A program made the position numbers and the translations under genes. A stretch of DNA of 20,535 nt, from the IMG/VR virus record IMGVR_UViG_3300017706_000113, positions 1-20,535 of that record, one strand, 5' to 3'. Positions 14,207-20,535 of this stretch are shown here, one piece after another (position 1 is the stretch's first letter; each line of letters opens with the position of its first letter). The notes beneath the pieces were generated by a model. It was not told the origin of the DNA, did not search any database, and saw only the letters and a list, made by a program, of their open reading frames with translations. Source of the stretch: a virus.

Positions 14207-16162
14207 TCACCTACTTTGGTTATACCTTCTTAATTGTATAGATGGAATTGCATTATCTATAATACTGGCAAGTTGATTATCTCTGACAACATATTGTTGT
14301 AACATATTTCTATGTTGACCTTGTCCAATAGTTTTATCAAATAATCTAATATTGGTTTGCTTTAATTTACCTGGCATTAATGAATATTGTTTATTAGTTA
14401 CCCAACCAGCTGCAGTAATTGAATACTTTTGATTCATTACTTCTATTAAAGTTTGTTCAATTGGCATATTTGGAACTCTATTACCAGCTGAATTTAATTT
14501 GTAAACATAAGATGCTATTTGACCAAATGTATTATTTAAGTTAAACACTAAACCATACCATTGTCCGTTTTGTGGATTCGATCCAAAATCAAACTGATAT
14601 GTTTGGTCATTTACATACGCTTTTATATTAGTACTATTAAGTCCTAATTTAAGTCCTTTATCACCTAATTGTCCATCGAATAAAGTTTGTTCTCCAGCAT
14701 TAGCAGTCATGTTTGGTTGGAACCAAGTTGTAAATGCTAAATTTTTATCAGCAGCTAAAGTAGAAACCTTTTTATATACTAAAGCTTCGATACCTTGATC
14801 TTTAATCGTTGAAAGATCATAATGATTTTTAGAAACTATAGTCCATTTATTTCTGATCTCCATGTCTGAAATAGTAATAGAATTATGGATTCGATCTCTA
14901 ATACCATCTGCTACTGGACTAAATACAGTTTGATATTGTTCTGGTTTACTAGTCTGTGTATATTCTGCCTGTAACTCTTCTCCAAATACTTCTTCTAAAC
15001 CAACTGTTAAGCCGTCCATCTCTGTTTGGATTGCTTGTCCTGTTGCATCGTCTCCAACTATTGTAGAAGTTCTCTCTTCATATTTTCTTAACATTACTCT
15101 CCAGTAAGTCATTTCCATATTGAATTCATCTGCAAAAGAAACCGAAGCAACTTCATACATTCTATTCATTAGTGGGAAATATAAGTAATCTCTAGATCTT
15201 GGTGCTTTACCTGCTCCAAATGCAGCTTCCATTTGACCTTTTGTAATATGTACTTCAAAGTCTTCCCAACCCATTCCAAATATATCAAACTGGAAATCTT
15301 GTGTTGGCATTTCATTATCAGGTACCATTATCTTAACCTGGCCTTGTGCTTGTACATTATAGAGTGAGTATTCCATAAGTACAACATCTCTAGATCTTTT
15401 ATCTGGTTCTACACTAAAATATTTTACTTCATGTCCCCACATATTAGTGGATAACTCTGTAAGTTCTTTATAGATGGCAGTTGGTTTACTTAAACTATAT
15501 GGATTGTAAACAGGATCTTCACATGCTACTACAACATTTGTACACCCATCTAAATAGGGGTCGTTACAGTCGTTACAAATTTGAGGACAAGATTCAATTG
15601 TTCCTGCTTGTGTTTCTAATTCAAAAGTTACACTAAATAGACTAATTGAATGTAAATCTGAAAGTGCAGCTACTTCTGCTCTAATGTCAATCCAAAGTGG
15701 TTTTGTTGGGTCAAAAGTTTGACCTAATAAATCAGCTGGAGTTGTGTTAATATTAAGAGGGCTAAATTCAGACATTTGTCCACCATCACTTACTGTACCT
15801 TCTTGTGAATATCTCCATTCGTATGCAAATCTATTATTTGTATCTGGTATTTTATACCATGTTGCATTGGCAGCAGAGAATGTAGCCGGAGCAGTTATAG
15901 TAAAACTATTAGTTCCAACAGTTGCAATCTCTAAAACATTAGAACCTACTAGTATTTTATCACCAGCAACTAAATCTAGATTAACTCCGGTACCTATAAC
16001 ATTAACATTTCCTTCAGTTATTTGTAAAGTACCTATAGTATTAGCCGAGCTAACACCCGCTAAAATACCCCAAGACAAAACCCTTAGCGTATCTAAATAC
16101 GGTTCTTGAAGTTTAGCGAAAATTTGGTCGCCTATTTGATTTGCAGTAAAATTAGTTACCAT
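14207..16162 (-). CDS. gp14-like neck protein with added domains, 651 aa
   Basis: Residues of about 265-362 resemble T4 gp14, a protein of the head-tail connector: FGMGWEDFEVHITKGQMEAA followed by RDYLYFPLMNRMYEVASVSF and a WRVMLRKYEER strand, matching the gp14 GDLIYFPMDNSLFEI pattern. It is over twice the length of T4 gp14 (256 aa). The N-terminal insert (48-104) is a small beta domain (VIGTGVNLDLVAGDKILVG). Residues 192-214 hold five cysteines spaced C-x3-C-x2-C-x7-C-x6-C. Residues of about 470-560 look like a LamG/concanavalin-type beta-sandwich (FTTWFQPN, QTLFDGQ, GLKLGLNSTNIKAYVN, QWYGLVFNLN). It lies just upstream of the terminase pair, as gp13-gp14-gp15 do in T4. The neck role is inferred from this local match and gene order; the lectin-like part could be a surface decoration. 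Confidence 0.7.
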   Translation of the reverse strand: MVTNFTANQIGDQIFAKLQEPYLDTLRVLSWGILAGVSSANTIGTLQITEGNVNVIGTGVNLDLVAGDKILVGSNVLEIATVGTNSFTITAPATFSAANATWYKIPDTNNRFAYEWRYSQEGTVSDGGQMSEFSPLNINTTPADLLGQTFDPTKPLWIDIRAEVAALSDLHSISLFSVTFELETQAGTIESCPQICNDCNDPYLDGCTNVVVACEDPVYNPYSLSKPTAIYKELTELSTNMWGHEVKYFSVEPDKRSRDVVLMEYSLYNVQAQGQVKIMVPDNEMPTQDFQFDIFGMGWEDFEVHITKGQMEAAFGAGKAPRSRDYLYFPLMNRMYEVASVSFADEFNMEMTYWRVMLRKYEERTSTIVGDDATGQAIQTEMDGLTVGLEEVFGEELQAEYTQTSKPEQYQTVFSPVADGIRDRIHNSITISDMEIRNKWTIVSKNHYDLSTIKDQGIEALVYKKVSTLAADKNLAFTTWFQPNMTANAGEQTLFDGQLGDKGLKLGLNSTNIKAYVNDQTYQFDFGSNPQNGQWYGLVFNLNNTFGQIASYVYKLNSAGNRVPNMPIEQTLIEVMNQKYSITAAGWVTNKQYSLMPGKLKQTNIRLFDKTIGQGQHRNMLQQYVVRDNQLASIIDNAIPSIQLRRYNQSR

Positions 16163-16171
16163 TTAGTATGA

Positions 16172-16186
16172 AGACTATTTTAGTCT
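16172..16186 (-). other. Short stem-loop in the neck-gene leader
   Basis: AGACTA, loop TTT, TAGTCT: a perfect six-base-pair stem. It lies six bases downstream of the GATATATAATA element and 9 bp before the ATG of the neck gene, so it would be close to the 5' end of the transcript. A plus-strand terminator reading (T-run on the plus strand) is unlikely because no gene is read in that direction here. Confidence 0.5.
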
Positions 16187-16192
16187 ATTTTT

Positions 16193-16203
16193 TATTATAT
16201 ATC
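16193..16203 (-). promoter_or_regulatory. Candidate late promoter of the neck gene
   Basis: This is an exact GATATATAATA on the minus strand, overlapping the last codons and stop of the upstream 216-aa gene (GAT ATA TAA). It ends 31 bp before the neck ATG, nearly the same distance as at the sheath gene. It would mark the switch from the replication block to late head-tail genes. Confidence 0.55.
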
Positions 16204-16845
16204 TGAATCTTTATCAGTGATTAAAAGCATTTCAGGATTATCAGCTTCATATCCCTCTAATTTAGAAATAAAAGCATTAGTTACACTAAAAACTTCCCCA
16301 TTATTGTTCTCTGATAAGTACAGATCTAATTGATTTAAGAAGTCTCTTACTTTAATCAATTTAAAATGTTCATTATATTCTAATAATCCAGCTTTATGTA
16401 AAACCCTATTAACTAATGATACTTCATTATTATGAAACATATCAAAGGTTCTAATAAAACCCCTAAGAACTTTTATATCGTATTTAATAGTCTTTGCCTG
16501 ATCTACTTTAACAATTCTATTATAGCTTGAGTTTGAATTTAAGTTAACTCTAATATATTTTAGATTTGGCATAGTATCAAAAATTTGCCAAATAAAATAA
16601 ATAGACGTAGCTTCTTTATGAATAGCAGTATCACTTACCGCATTAAATCTATTAATATCTTTTTTAAAATATTTGGTAAGATAATCCCTCATCGTTGTAA
16701 CAGAAACCACCCTACTAGTATCTGAGCCGTGGTTTTTAGCAACGAATCCCCTAAGAATAATACCCCAAAGTTTTAAATCAATAGAGTTATATTTATATAG
16801 AGTAATATCAATTATCTCTGAAAATGTATCACTTTGTGTAGACAT
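16195..16845 (-). CDS. Hypothetical protein, 216 aa
   Basis: No family is recognised. The sequence looks globular and mostly helical, with many Lys, Asn and Ile, and no signal peptide or membrane segment. The region 10-60 (SEIIDITLYKYNSIDLKLWG) and the region 120-175 (YDIKVLRGFIRTFDMFHNNE) are rich in aromatic residues. The C-terminus is acidic (ITDKDSDI). Its ATG lies within the end of the gp62-like gene (17-base overlap), so it is translationally coupled to the replication block, while its stop codon overlaps the late promoter of the neck gene. In T4 the gene after 62 is regA (122 aa), but no resemblance to RegA was seen. A neck or connector role is also possible. Confidence 0.7.
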   Translation of the reverse strand: MSTQSDTFSEIIDITLYKYNSIDLKLWGIILRGFVAKNHGSDTSRVVSVTTMRDYLTKYFKKDINRFNAVSDTAIHKEATSIYFIWQIFDTMPNLKYIRVNLNSNSSYNRIVKVDQAKTIKYDIKVLRGFIRTFDMFHNNEVSLVNRVLHKAGLLEYNEHFKLIKVRDFLNQLDLYLSENNNGEVFSVTNAFISKLEGYEADNPEMLLITDKDSDI

Positions 16846-17257
16846 CTATTTGCTCTTCAATTTTTTTAAGGTCAGCGTATAATTGATCTTTAGCAAACAG
16901 TTTTAATTCACCAAACTCACGATTACCTATTTCGTTTTTATTCATATAAAGCTCTACCGCTCTATCACTTGGATTATATTTATCAACCGTATTTTTCTTA
17001 GCTTTCTTAGTTTTAGTATAAAACCATCTAGGCACTGATTTAAACCTAGCAGCGACCATTGACCAACTATCTACTACATTACCTCCATTAATACCATTGA
17101 TATTAAACATCATTGCATTAGCTGGATATTTAATAGACATAAATCTATTAATCATAAAGTGGTGTCGCTTCTTATTATGTTGTTTTATTTTCTTGTAGTG
17201 TGCTGGCTTTGTGAACATGATTTTCACAAAGTCAAATAACTTAGTTTCGTCTAGCAT
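16829..17257 (-). CDS. Clamp loader small subunit, gp62-like, 142 aa
   Basis: In T4, gp62 joins four gp44 ATPases to load the gp45 sliding clamp. The segment FMINRFMSIKYPANAMMFNI (34-53), followed by a gap and DSWSMVAARFKSVPRWFYTK (63-82), parallels the T4 gp62 stretch [21 protein letters not shown] and YLMAAVPRGKRYGKWAK: a helix, a Tyr-Pro or Phe-Pro turn, a second helix and a basic Arg/Lys-Trp/Phe-Lys end. The rest is short and basic. At 142 residues it is smaller than T4 gp62 (187). The company of a gp44-like gene two genes upstream, in the same order as T4 (44 before 62), strengthens the call. The match is distant and made by eye, so confidence is moderate. Confidence 0.62.
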   Translation of the reverse strand: MLDETKLFDFVKIMFTKPAHYKKIKQHNKKRHHFMINRFMSIKYPANAMMFNINGINGGNVVDSWSMVAARFKSVPRWFYTKTKKAKKNTVDKYNPSDRAVELYMNKNEIGNREFGELKLFAKDQLYADLKKIEEQIDVYTK

Positions 17258-17286
17258 ATTGATTATACGTTAATAAGTGGGAAAGT

Positions 17287-17460
17287 TTACTTACACCACT
17301 CGTTAAAAGCCATTGTATATGCAGCCTCATAATCATAACCTTCTTTCATAAGTTTATTAGCCCATTCTTGAACTTCTGCCCTTAATCCATAAGCATTAGC
17401 TTCTGCTAATATTTCTTCAATTGTAAGATAGTCATCTAGATTCATGATTTGCTCTGGCAT
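17287..17460 (-). CDS. Small acidic protein with GY-x4-AY-x2-AF-x-EW motif, 57 aa
   Basis: The frame starts at ATG 17460, whose first base is the last base of the preceding exonuclease TAA stop (TAATG overlap), a classic sign of coupled translation. It ends at TAA 17287-17289. The product is helical and acidic: a LTIEEILAEANAYGLRAEVQ helix, then EWANKLMKEGYDYEAAYTMA and a terminal FNEWCK. This GY...AY..AF.EW ending recurs in small proteins of Bacteroidota phages, but no function is known to me. Its place between the exonuclease and gp62-like genes suggests a minor part in replication or simply a small insertion. Confidence 0.6.
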   Translation of the reverse strand: MPEQIMNLDDYLTIEEILAEANAYGLRAEVQEWANKLMKEGYDYEAAYTMAFNEWCK

Positions 17461-18725
17461 TAAAATAATTTTTTAGTTGGATCTTTCTTAGTAGACTTCT
17501 TAGTCTTTTTACCTACTAACTTCATTGGAGGCTCTTTCTCTTCTGGAATATCCATACCCGCAAATGCATCTGGGGCAAAATTGTTTTTCTTTGCACCTTC
17601 TAACCAATCAGTATCTGCTAAGATTTTATCCATTTCAAATAAAGCTTCTTTATTTTCTAATGCACCTTCCCAATCTTTTTCAATAGCATCATAAATAGCC
17701 TTTTGAATTGGATCTGGAATAGTTTTATTATGCAATAACATTAGACCGATATTACTAGTAAGATTAGTTTTAATTAGAGTTAAAGAACTATGTCCTACTA
17801 CTCTGTAAATAATATCAGATAGTTTATCTTTAGCTTCTGATGAGAATAGGTAGTCAATCTTAAAGTCTTTATATTCTTTGACAAATTGATTGTAGATAGA
17901 CTCTGCAGTTTTGTCTGTAATAGAATAGTTTCTAAGTTTACCTGTCTTCATTTCTTTCTGCCATGTAATTACAGATGGGATATTATCTGATTTATCACCT
18001 GTTAGTATTTTCTTAAAGATAAATTCATCACAGTCAATTTCTGTAATACCGATCTTGTTAGCTCTTACCCAACCCATAATATCTTTTTGATATGCATCTC
18101 GCATCATGTGTTGTCCGCCCATATTGAATAGCATATCATCTTCTGTCATGTCTTTAGAGGCTGATAGAGCCATGTCTTGCTCAAAGCCTTTATATCCATA
18201 GAGAGATTTCTTGGTGTTGTAGTACCATACCGTATGCGCGTCATTTGTAGTAGAATAGTTGACTAACTGAATAAGGTCTCTGTCACCTGTCCATACAATA
18301 CAAGATTTACCCCTGGCATTCAACATTGTTGACCAACCAAAGATAACATCATCTGCTTCTGCGCCTTGGATTTGATGTACAGTTACACCTTTCTTAGCAA
18401 CAATTTTTTGAAATGCTTCATAAACTTCATAGACTGCTGTCCAATCTACTGTTTTGTTTTGTTTTCTTGTACCTTTATATTGTGCATCAGGGTACATATC
18501 CTTTCTCCATGATTTAGAGTCTACTGTCAAAACTACATCATCGACAAACATCTTAAGCTTACGCATTTCAGATGCAAAGTCAATTGCTAGTTTTCTCATG
18601 AACTGAGACTTCTGTTTATCGTCACCGAGTAGAAGTGTATCGCCTTTAGGCTTGGGTAAGACAAATAATCTACTGAAGACAAAGTAGTTACCGTCGATTA
18701 ATAGTGTATGTTTTCCCACTTTCAT
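17460..18725 (-). CDS. 5'-3' exonuclease / RNase H of the FEN (T4 rnh-like) family, 421 aa
   Basis: This enzyme would remove RNA primers and flaps during lagging-strand synthesis. The two-metal PIN/FEN site is complete: LLIDGNYF with Asp11, VLTVDS with Asp69 followed by the basic KSWRKDMYPDAQYKGTRK arch segment, GAEADDVIF with Glu123, Asp125 and Asp126, WTGDRD with Asp148 and Asp150, and LTGDKSDNIP with Asp244 and Asp247, the start of the helix-hairpin-helix DNA-binding region. It is longer than T4 RNase H (305 aa). The extra C-terminal part is acidic and then very lysine-rich, ending GKKTKKSTKKDPTKKLF, which may contact DNA or the clamp. It lies between the clamp-loader genes, unlike T4, where rnh is elsewhere. 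Confidence 0.9.
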   Translation of the reverse strand: MKVGKHTLLIDGNYFVFSRLFVLPKPKGDTLLLGDDKQKSQFMRKLAIDFASEMRKLKMFVDDVVLTVDSKSWRKDMYPDAQYKGTRKQNKTVDWTAVYEVYEAFQKIVAKKGVTVHQIQGAEADDVIFGWSTMLNARGKSCIVWTGDRDLIQLVNYSTTNDAHTVWYYNTKKSLYGYKGFEQDMALSASKDMTEDDMLFNMGGQHMMRDAYQKDIMGWVRANKIGITEIDCDEFIFKKILTGDKSDNIPSVITWQKEMKTGKLRNYSITDKTAESIYNQFVKEYKDFKIDYLFSSEAKDKLSDIIYRVVGHSSLTLIKTNLTSNIGLMLLHNKTIPDPIQKAIYDAIEKDWEGALENKEALFEMDKILADTDWLEGAKKNNFAPDAFAGMDIPEEKEPPMKLVGKKTKKSTKKDPTKKLF

Positions 18726-18801
18726 ATTTTGTGTGTTTTAATTCCTATACTAATATACGAAAAATATTTGACATAGAAAAATGTTTTGGCATTTATTTTG
18801 T

Positions 18802-19761
18802 TTATTCTTTTACAATTCCTTGAATATCATATACACAACTTAACATTGTGATTACCGGGTCTATTACATGAACTCTCTGAGCTTGATGTTTAGCTACCGA
18901 AATAATTACTTGCGGAATATGCTTTACACTTTGCAATCGTTCTTGTTGTATATATTCTACAAACTCCTCACCTAATGATTGTAAAACATCGTCTACTCTA
19001 TTAGAATAATTACTAACCAGGAGTTGATAATTCTTAGCTGGATCTGATTCGTTAAATACTAAATCAAAAACATCTTTATAGACTGAGTTAAACTTCTTAA
19101 CATCTTCTACCGTAATATCTGTAGTACCTTGTGTCTTATAGCCTTGTAGTTTATTTAACGTAGATCTAAGATCTGGAAAGTTACGTCTAACAAATTCTAC
19201 GAGTGCATCTTTTTGAATAGACATACCCTCAGCTTTACATATCTCGTAAACTCTCCTAATATACTTCTTAGTTAATTCAGATTCTTCTTCTTTATCAAAG
19301 TCGAAATTAATAACTTCAAATCTTGATAGAATTGGATCCGGTAGTTTATTGATATAATTACATGTTGCAATAAATCTAGAATTACTAGCGAATTGCTCCA
19401 TTGTAGCACGAAGTGCTTTAAAGAACTGATCAGATACACCATCAACCTCATCTAGTATTACTACTTTAAACATTCCAGGAGCATCCATAATAGACACTGT
19501 AGAACAGAAATCTATAATCTTAGTTCTGATTACATCCACAGATGTGTCTGTAGATGCGTTAATGTAAAGGTAAGGTAAACCGAATTGATTCACTATAGCC
19601 TTAGCACAAGATGTCTTACCGGTACCAGGAGAGCCTGCAAATAGCATATTCTGTACTAGCCCATCTTTAAACTTAGACATCACACGTTCTGGTAAAATAA
19701 GATCATCGAAGTTCTTAGGTCTATACTTCTCTGTAAATAATTGGTTTATTGAATTCATCAT
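18802..19761 (-). CDS. Clamp loader ATPase subunit, gp44-like, 319 aa
   Basis: This AAA+ ATPase opens and loads the sliding clamp at primer-template junctions. EKYRPKNFDDL at 11-21 is the family's N-terminal signature. Walker A is GSPGTGKT (43-50), Walker B is VILDEVDG (101-108), sensor 1 is ATCNYINKLP with Asn135, and SRF (146-148) is the arginine-finger SRC-type motif with Phe instead of Cys. PDLRSTLNKLQGY near 206-218 is sensor 2. Length equals T4 gp44 (319 aa). Two adjacent ATG codons (19761, 19758) could start it; the first is given. It begins a minus-strand operon facing away from the plus-strand gene at 19824, and its promoter is probably in the 62-bp divergent gap. Confidence 0.93.
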   Translation of the reverse strand: MMNSINQLFTEKYRPKNFDDLILPERVMSKFKDGLVQNMLFAGSPGTGKTSCAKAIVNQFGLPYLYINASTDTSVDVIRTKIIDFCSTVSIMDAPGMFKVVILDEVDGVSDQFFKALRATMEQFASNSRFIATCNYINKLPDPILSRFEVINFDFDKEEESELTKKYIRRVYEICKAEGMSIQKDALVEFVRRNFPDLRSTLNKLQGYKTQGTTDITVEDVKKFNSVYKDVFDLVFNESDPAKNYQLLVSNYSNRVDDVLQSLGEEFVEYIQQERLQSVKHIPQVIISVAKHQAQRVHVIDPVITMLSCVYDIQGIVKE

Positions 19762-19780
19762 ACGACATTGTTTAGTTATT

Positions 19781-19796
19781 ATAGTACCATAGTACC
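19781..19796. repeat. 8-bp tandem direct repeat in the divergent intergenic region
   Basis: ATAGTACC is repeated exactly twice, head to tail, between the clamp-loader start (19761) and the plus-strand start (19824). On the minus strand the second half overlaps a TATAAT-like box (GGTACTATAATA). Head-to-tail half-sites between two divergent promoters are a common operator layout. The plus-strand side also has GATAAATA at 19810-19817, close to the T4 late box TATAAATA. Confidence 0.5.
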
Positions 19797-19823
19797 GAAA
19801 TGTTTCATAGATAAATATAGTAT

Positions 19824-20312
19824 ATGGATATAATTATCAAAAAGACTGGTGGCCCTTGGCCGGCAAACAGATACGGTATTATTCTAAAGTACTTACCGAG
19901 ATTTTTAAGAAAGTTTCTAATTAATCATAGGAATCTTGCTAAATGGTCTGATGATGACCAGTTTATGGAATGTGTCCTAAAAATGCAGAGGCCAAAGTCT
20001 ACAACTTCCACTAAGATCTATTGGGATATGGTTAACGATAGAGCCCTAGACGAAAAAGGTCTAGAGAGGTCATATAATACTATTGATTGGTATTGTGCTA
20101 TTTCACTTAAACCTATTAAGTCTAAGTTTATGAACTTCGATCTTGAGAATTTTATCCATCCAGAATATTATGATGTGTTAGATGCTCCGATGGTAGATAG
20201 TCGTATACTTAAATCATCAGTTGACTTTCGTAAAAAATGTAAAAAACTCCTGCTCGCAGAACGAGAGGAGTTTCTTAAACTTGCTAAAAAGAACGCGAGG
20301 CGCTCTCTTTAA
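19824..20312 (+). CDS. Hypothetical protein, 162 aa, the only plus-strand gene
   Basis: No family is recognised. The sequence looks like a real globular protein: a basic N-terminal third (KYLPRFLRKFLINHRNLAKW), a central part with YWDMVNDRALDEKG and WYCAISLKPIKSKF, an acidic FDLENFIHPEYYDVLD stretch, and a lysine/arginine-rich C-terminal helix (KKCKKLLLAEREEFLKLAKK). There is no signal peptide or membrane segment. It is divergent from the clamp loader and convergent with the gene ending at 20315, two bases beyond its own stop. Its last 70 bases contain a hairpin that fits a terminator for the opposing gene. The box GATAAATA lies just before the start, so it may be a late gene. Confidence 0.65.
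   Translation: MDIIIKKTGGPWPANRYGIILKYLPRFLRKFLINHRNLAKWSDDDQFMECVLKMQRPKSTTSTKIYWDMVNDRALDEKGLERSYNTIDWYCAISLKPIKSKFMNFDLENFIHPEYYDVLDAPMVDSRILKSSVDFRKKCKKLLLAEREEFLKLAKKNARRSL
20241..20273 (-). terminator. Terminator of the right-hand minus-strand gene, inside the convergent gene
   Basis: AAACTCCT-g-CTCG, loop CAGAA, CGAG-AGGAGTTT: twelve base pairs with one bulged G. On the minus strand it is followed by TTTTTT and, after four more bases, a second run of six T. It starts about 40 bases after the TAA of the gene at 20315. It is read within the coding sequence of the plus-strand gene. It is not a good plus-strand terminator because it would cut that gene before its stop. Confidence 0.8.
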
Positions 20313-20314
20313 TA

Positions 20315-20535
20315 TTACATTAACGCTTTAAATCTATCAGCAACAGACATACCTTCATAAAGTTTAATCTTCTTAGGTAATTCTTCTTTTGCTTCTTCAA
20401 CAAATTCTTTAGCATTTTCTTTATCATCCTTAGAAACATCTTCTACTGGATATTCTTCGTCGCCAACTTTAAAAGTCTTTTCGCCTTTTGCAATTGCTTC
20501 TGCTCTTGCAGCACCGAATTCATTTCCTTCTTCAA
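20315..20535 (-). CDS. Hypothetical protein, C-terminal 73 residues (cut by window edge)
   Basis: The visible end is very rich in Glu, Lys and Ala: NEFGAARAEAIAKGEKTFKV, then a GDEEYPVEDV strand and turn, a helix with KENAKEFVEEAKEEL, and a final GMSVADRFKALM. The pattern FGAARAxAIxxGxxxFxVxxxxYPV recurs in phage proteins of unknown function, often at the C-terminus. The 5' part is outside the window, so total length and start cannot be given. It stops two bases from the convergent plus-strand gene, and a hairpin terminator lies 42-74 bases beyond the stop. Confidence 0.6.
   Translation of the reverse strand, partial: EEGNEFGAARAEAIAKGEKTFKVGDEEYPVEDVSKDDKENAKEFVEEAKEELPKKIKLYEGMSVADRFKALM

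Noticed and set aside
15530-15600. Zinc finger in the neck protein
   Set aside because: Five cysteines are clustered, but the spacing does not match a standard zinc-ribbon or C4 finger and there is no nearby basic DNA-binding helix. It is reported only as a cysteine cluster.
16172-16200. Plus-strand terminator (stem AGACTA/TAGTCT followed by a T-rich run)
   Set aside because: No plus-strand gene ends here. The hairpin is better placed as part of the minus-strand neck-gene leader.
18726-18801. Promoter for the exonuclease gene in the 76-bp gap after the clamp loader
   Set aside because: The gap is A/T-rich with several TATA-like strings, but neither the Bacteroidota TAnnTTTG pattern nor the phage GATATATAATA element is present on the minus strand. 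No site could be chosen over another.
1-20535. tRNA genes, CRISPR arrays, insertion sequences, integrase or attachment sites
   Set aside because: No cloverleaf, regularly spaced repeat, transposase or recombinase was seen. Gaps between genes are nearly all under 80 bp, leaving little room for such elements.

Overview
The window is a piece of an AT-rich, T4-like contractile-tailed phage (myovirus) genome. The T4-type genes are recognisable from their translations: clamp loader large and small subunits (gp44, gp62), a FEN/RNase H exonuclease, a gp14-like neck protein, small and large terminase (gp16, gp17), tail sheath (gp18), tail tube (gp19), a gp26-like baseplate/assembly protein and a long tape-measure-like protein. 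Most starts lack a Shine-Dalgarno sequence and sit behind A/T-rich leaders. Together with the KTSC-domain and small-protein repertoire, this suggests a Bacteroidota (flavobacterial) host. That host call is an inference; nothing in the window proves it.

Almost everything is read from the minus strand, so transcription runs from high to low coordinates. From right to left: (a) 20315-20535, the 3' end of a minus-strand gene whose terminator hairpin lies inside the opposing gene; (b) 19824-20312, the only plus-strand gene, of unknown function, divergent from the clamp loader across a 62-bp gap holding an 8-bp tandem repeat; (c) 16829-19761, a replication block: gp44-like ATPase, FEN exonuclease, a 57-aa protein and a gp62-like small subunit; (d) 16195-16845, an unrecognised gene; (e) 8053-16162, the head-tail core in T4 order (14, 16, 17, 18, 19), closed by a strong terminator at 8002-8034; (f) 2869-7958, a ribbon-helix-helix-like protein, the gp26-like protein, a small overlapping partner and the tape measure; (g) 1-2858, accessory genes: a DxD glycosyltransferase, a KTSC protein, a run of very small tightly packed or overlapping genes, and the 5' part of a NEIL1-like Fpg/Nei DNA glycosylase cut by the window edge.

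The replication block would supply clamp loading and primer removal. The middle block packages DNA (gp16/gp17) and builds the neck, sheath and tube. The left block starts baseplate and tape assembly. An 11-bp element, GATATATAATA, occurs exactly three times just upstream of the neck, sheath and tape-measure genes, with looser copies before other genes, and is the best candidate for this phage's late promoter. At two of the three exact copies a stem-loop begins 6-7 nt downstream, where the transcript would be expected to start.

The most noteworthy items are the NEIL1-like glycosylase, a CUU-UAA overlap between the gp26-like gene and its small partner that could be a +1 frameshift site, a neck protein carrying a LamG-like domain and a cysteine cluster, the repeated late-promoter/hairpin arrangement, and a terminator encoded within the coding sequence of the convergent gene. 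No tRNA, rRNA, CRISPR array, insertion sequence or integrase was seen, and no stretch longer than about 80 bases is without a gene. All homology calls come from reading the translations by eye.
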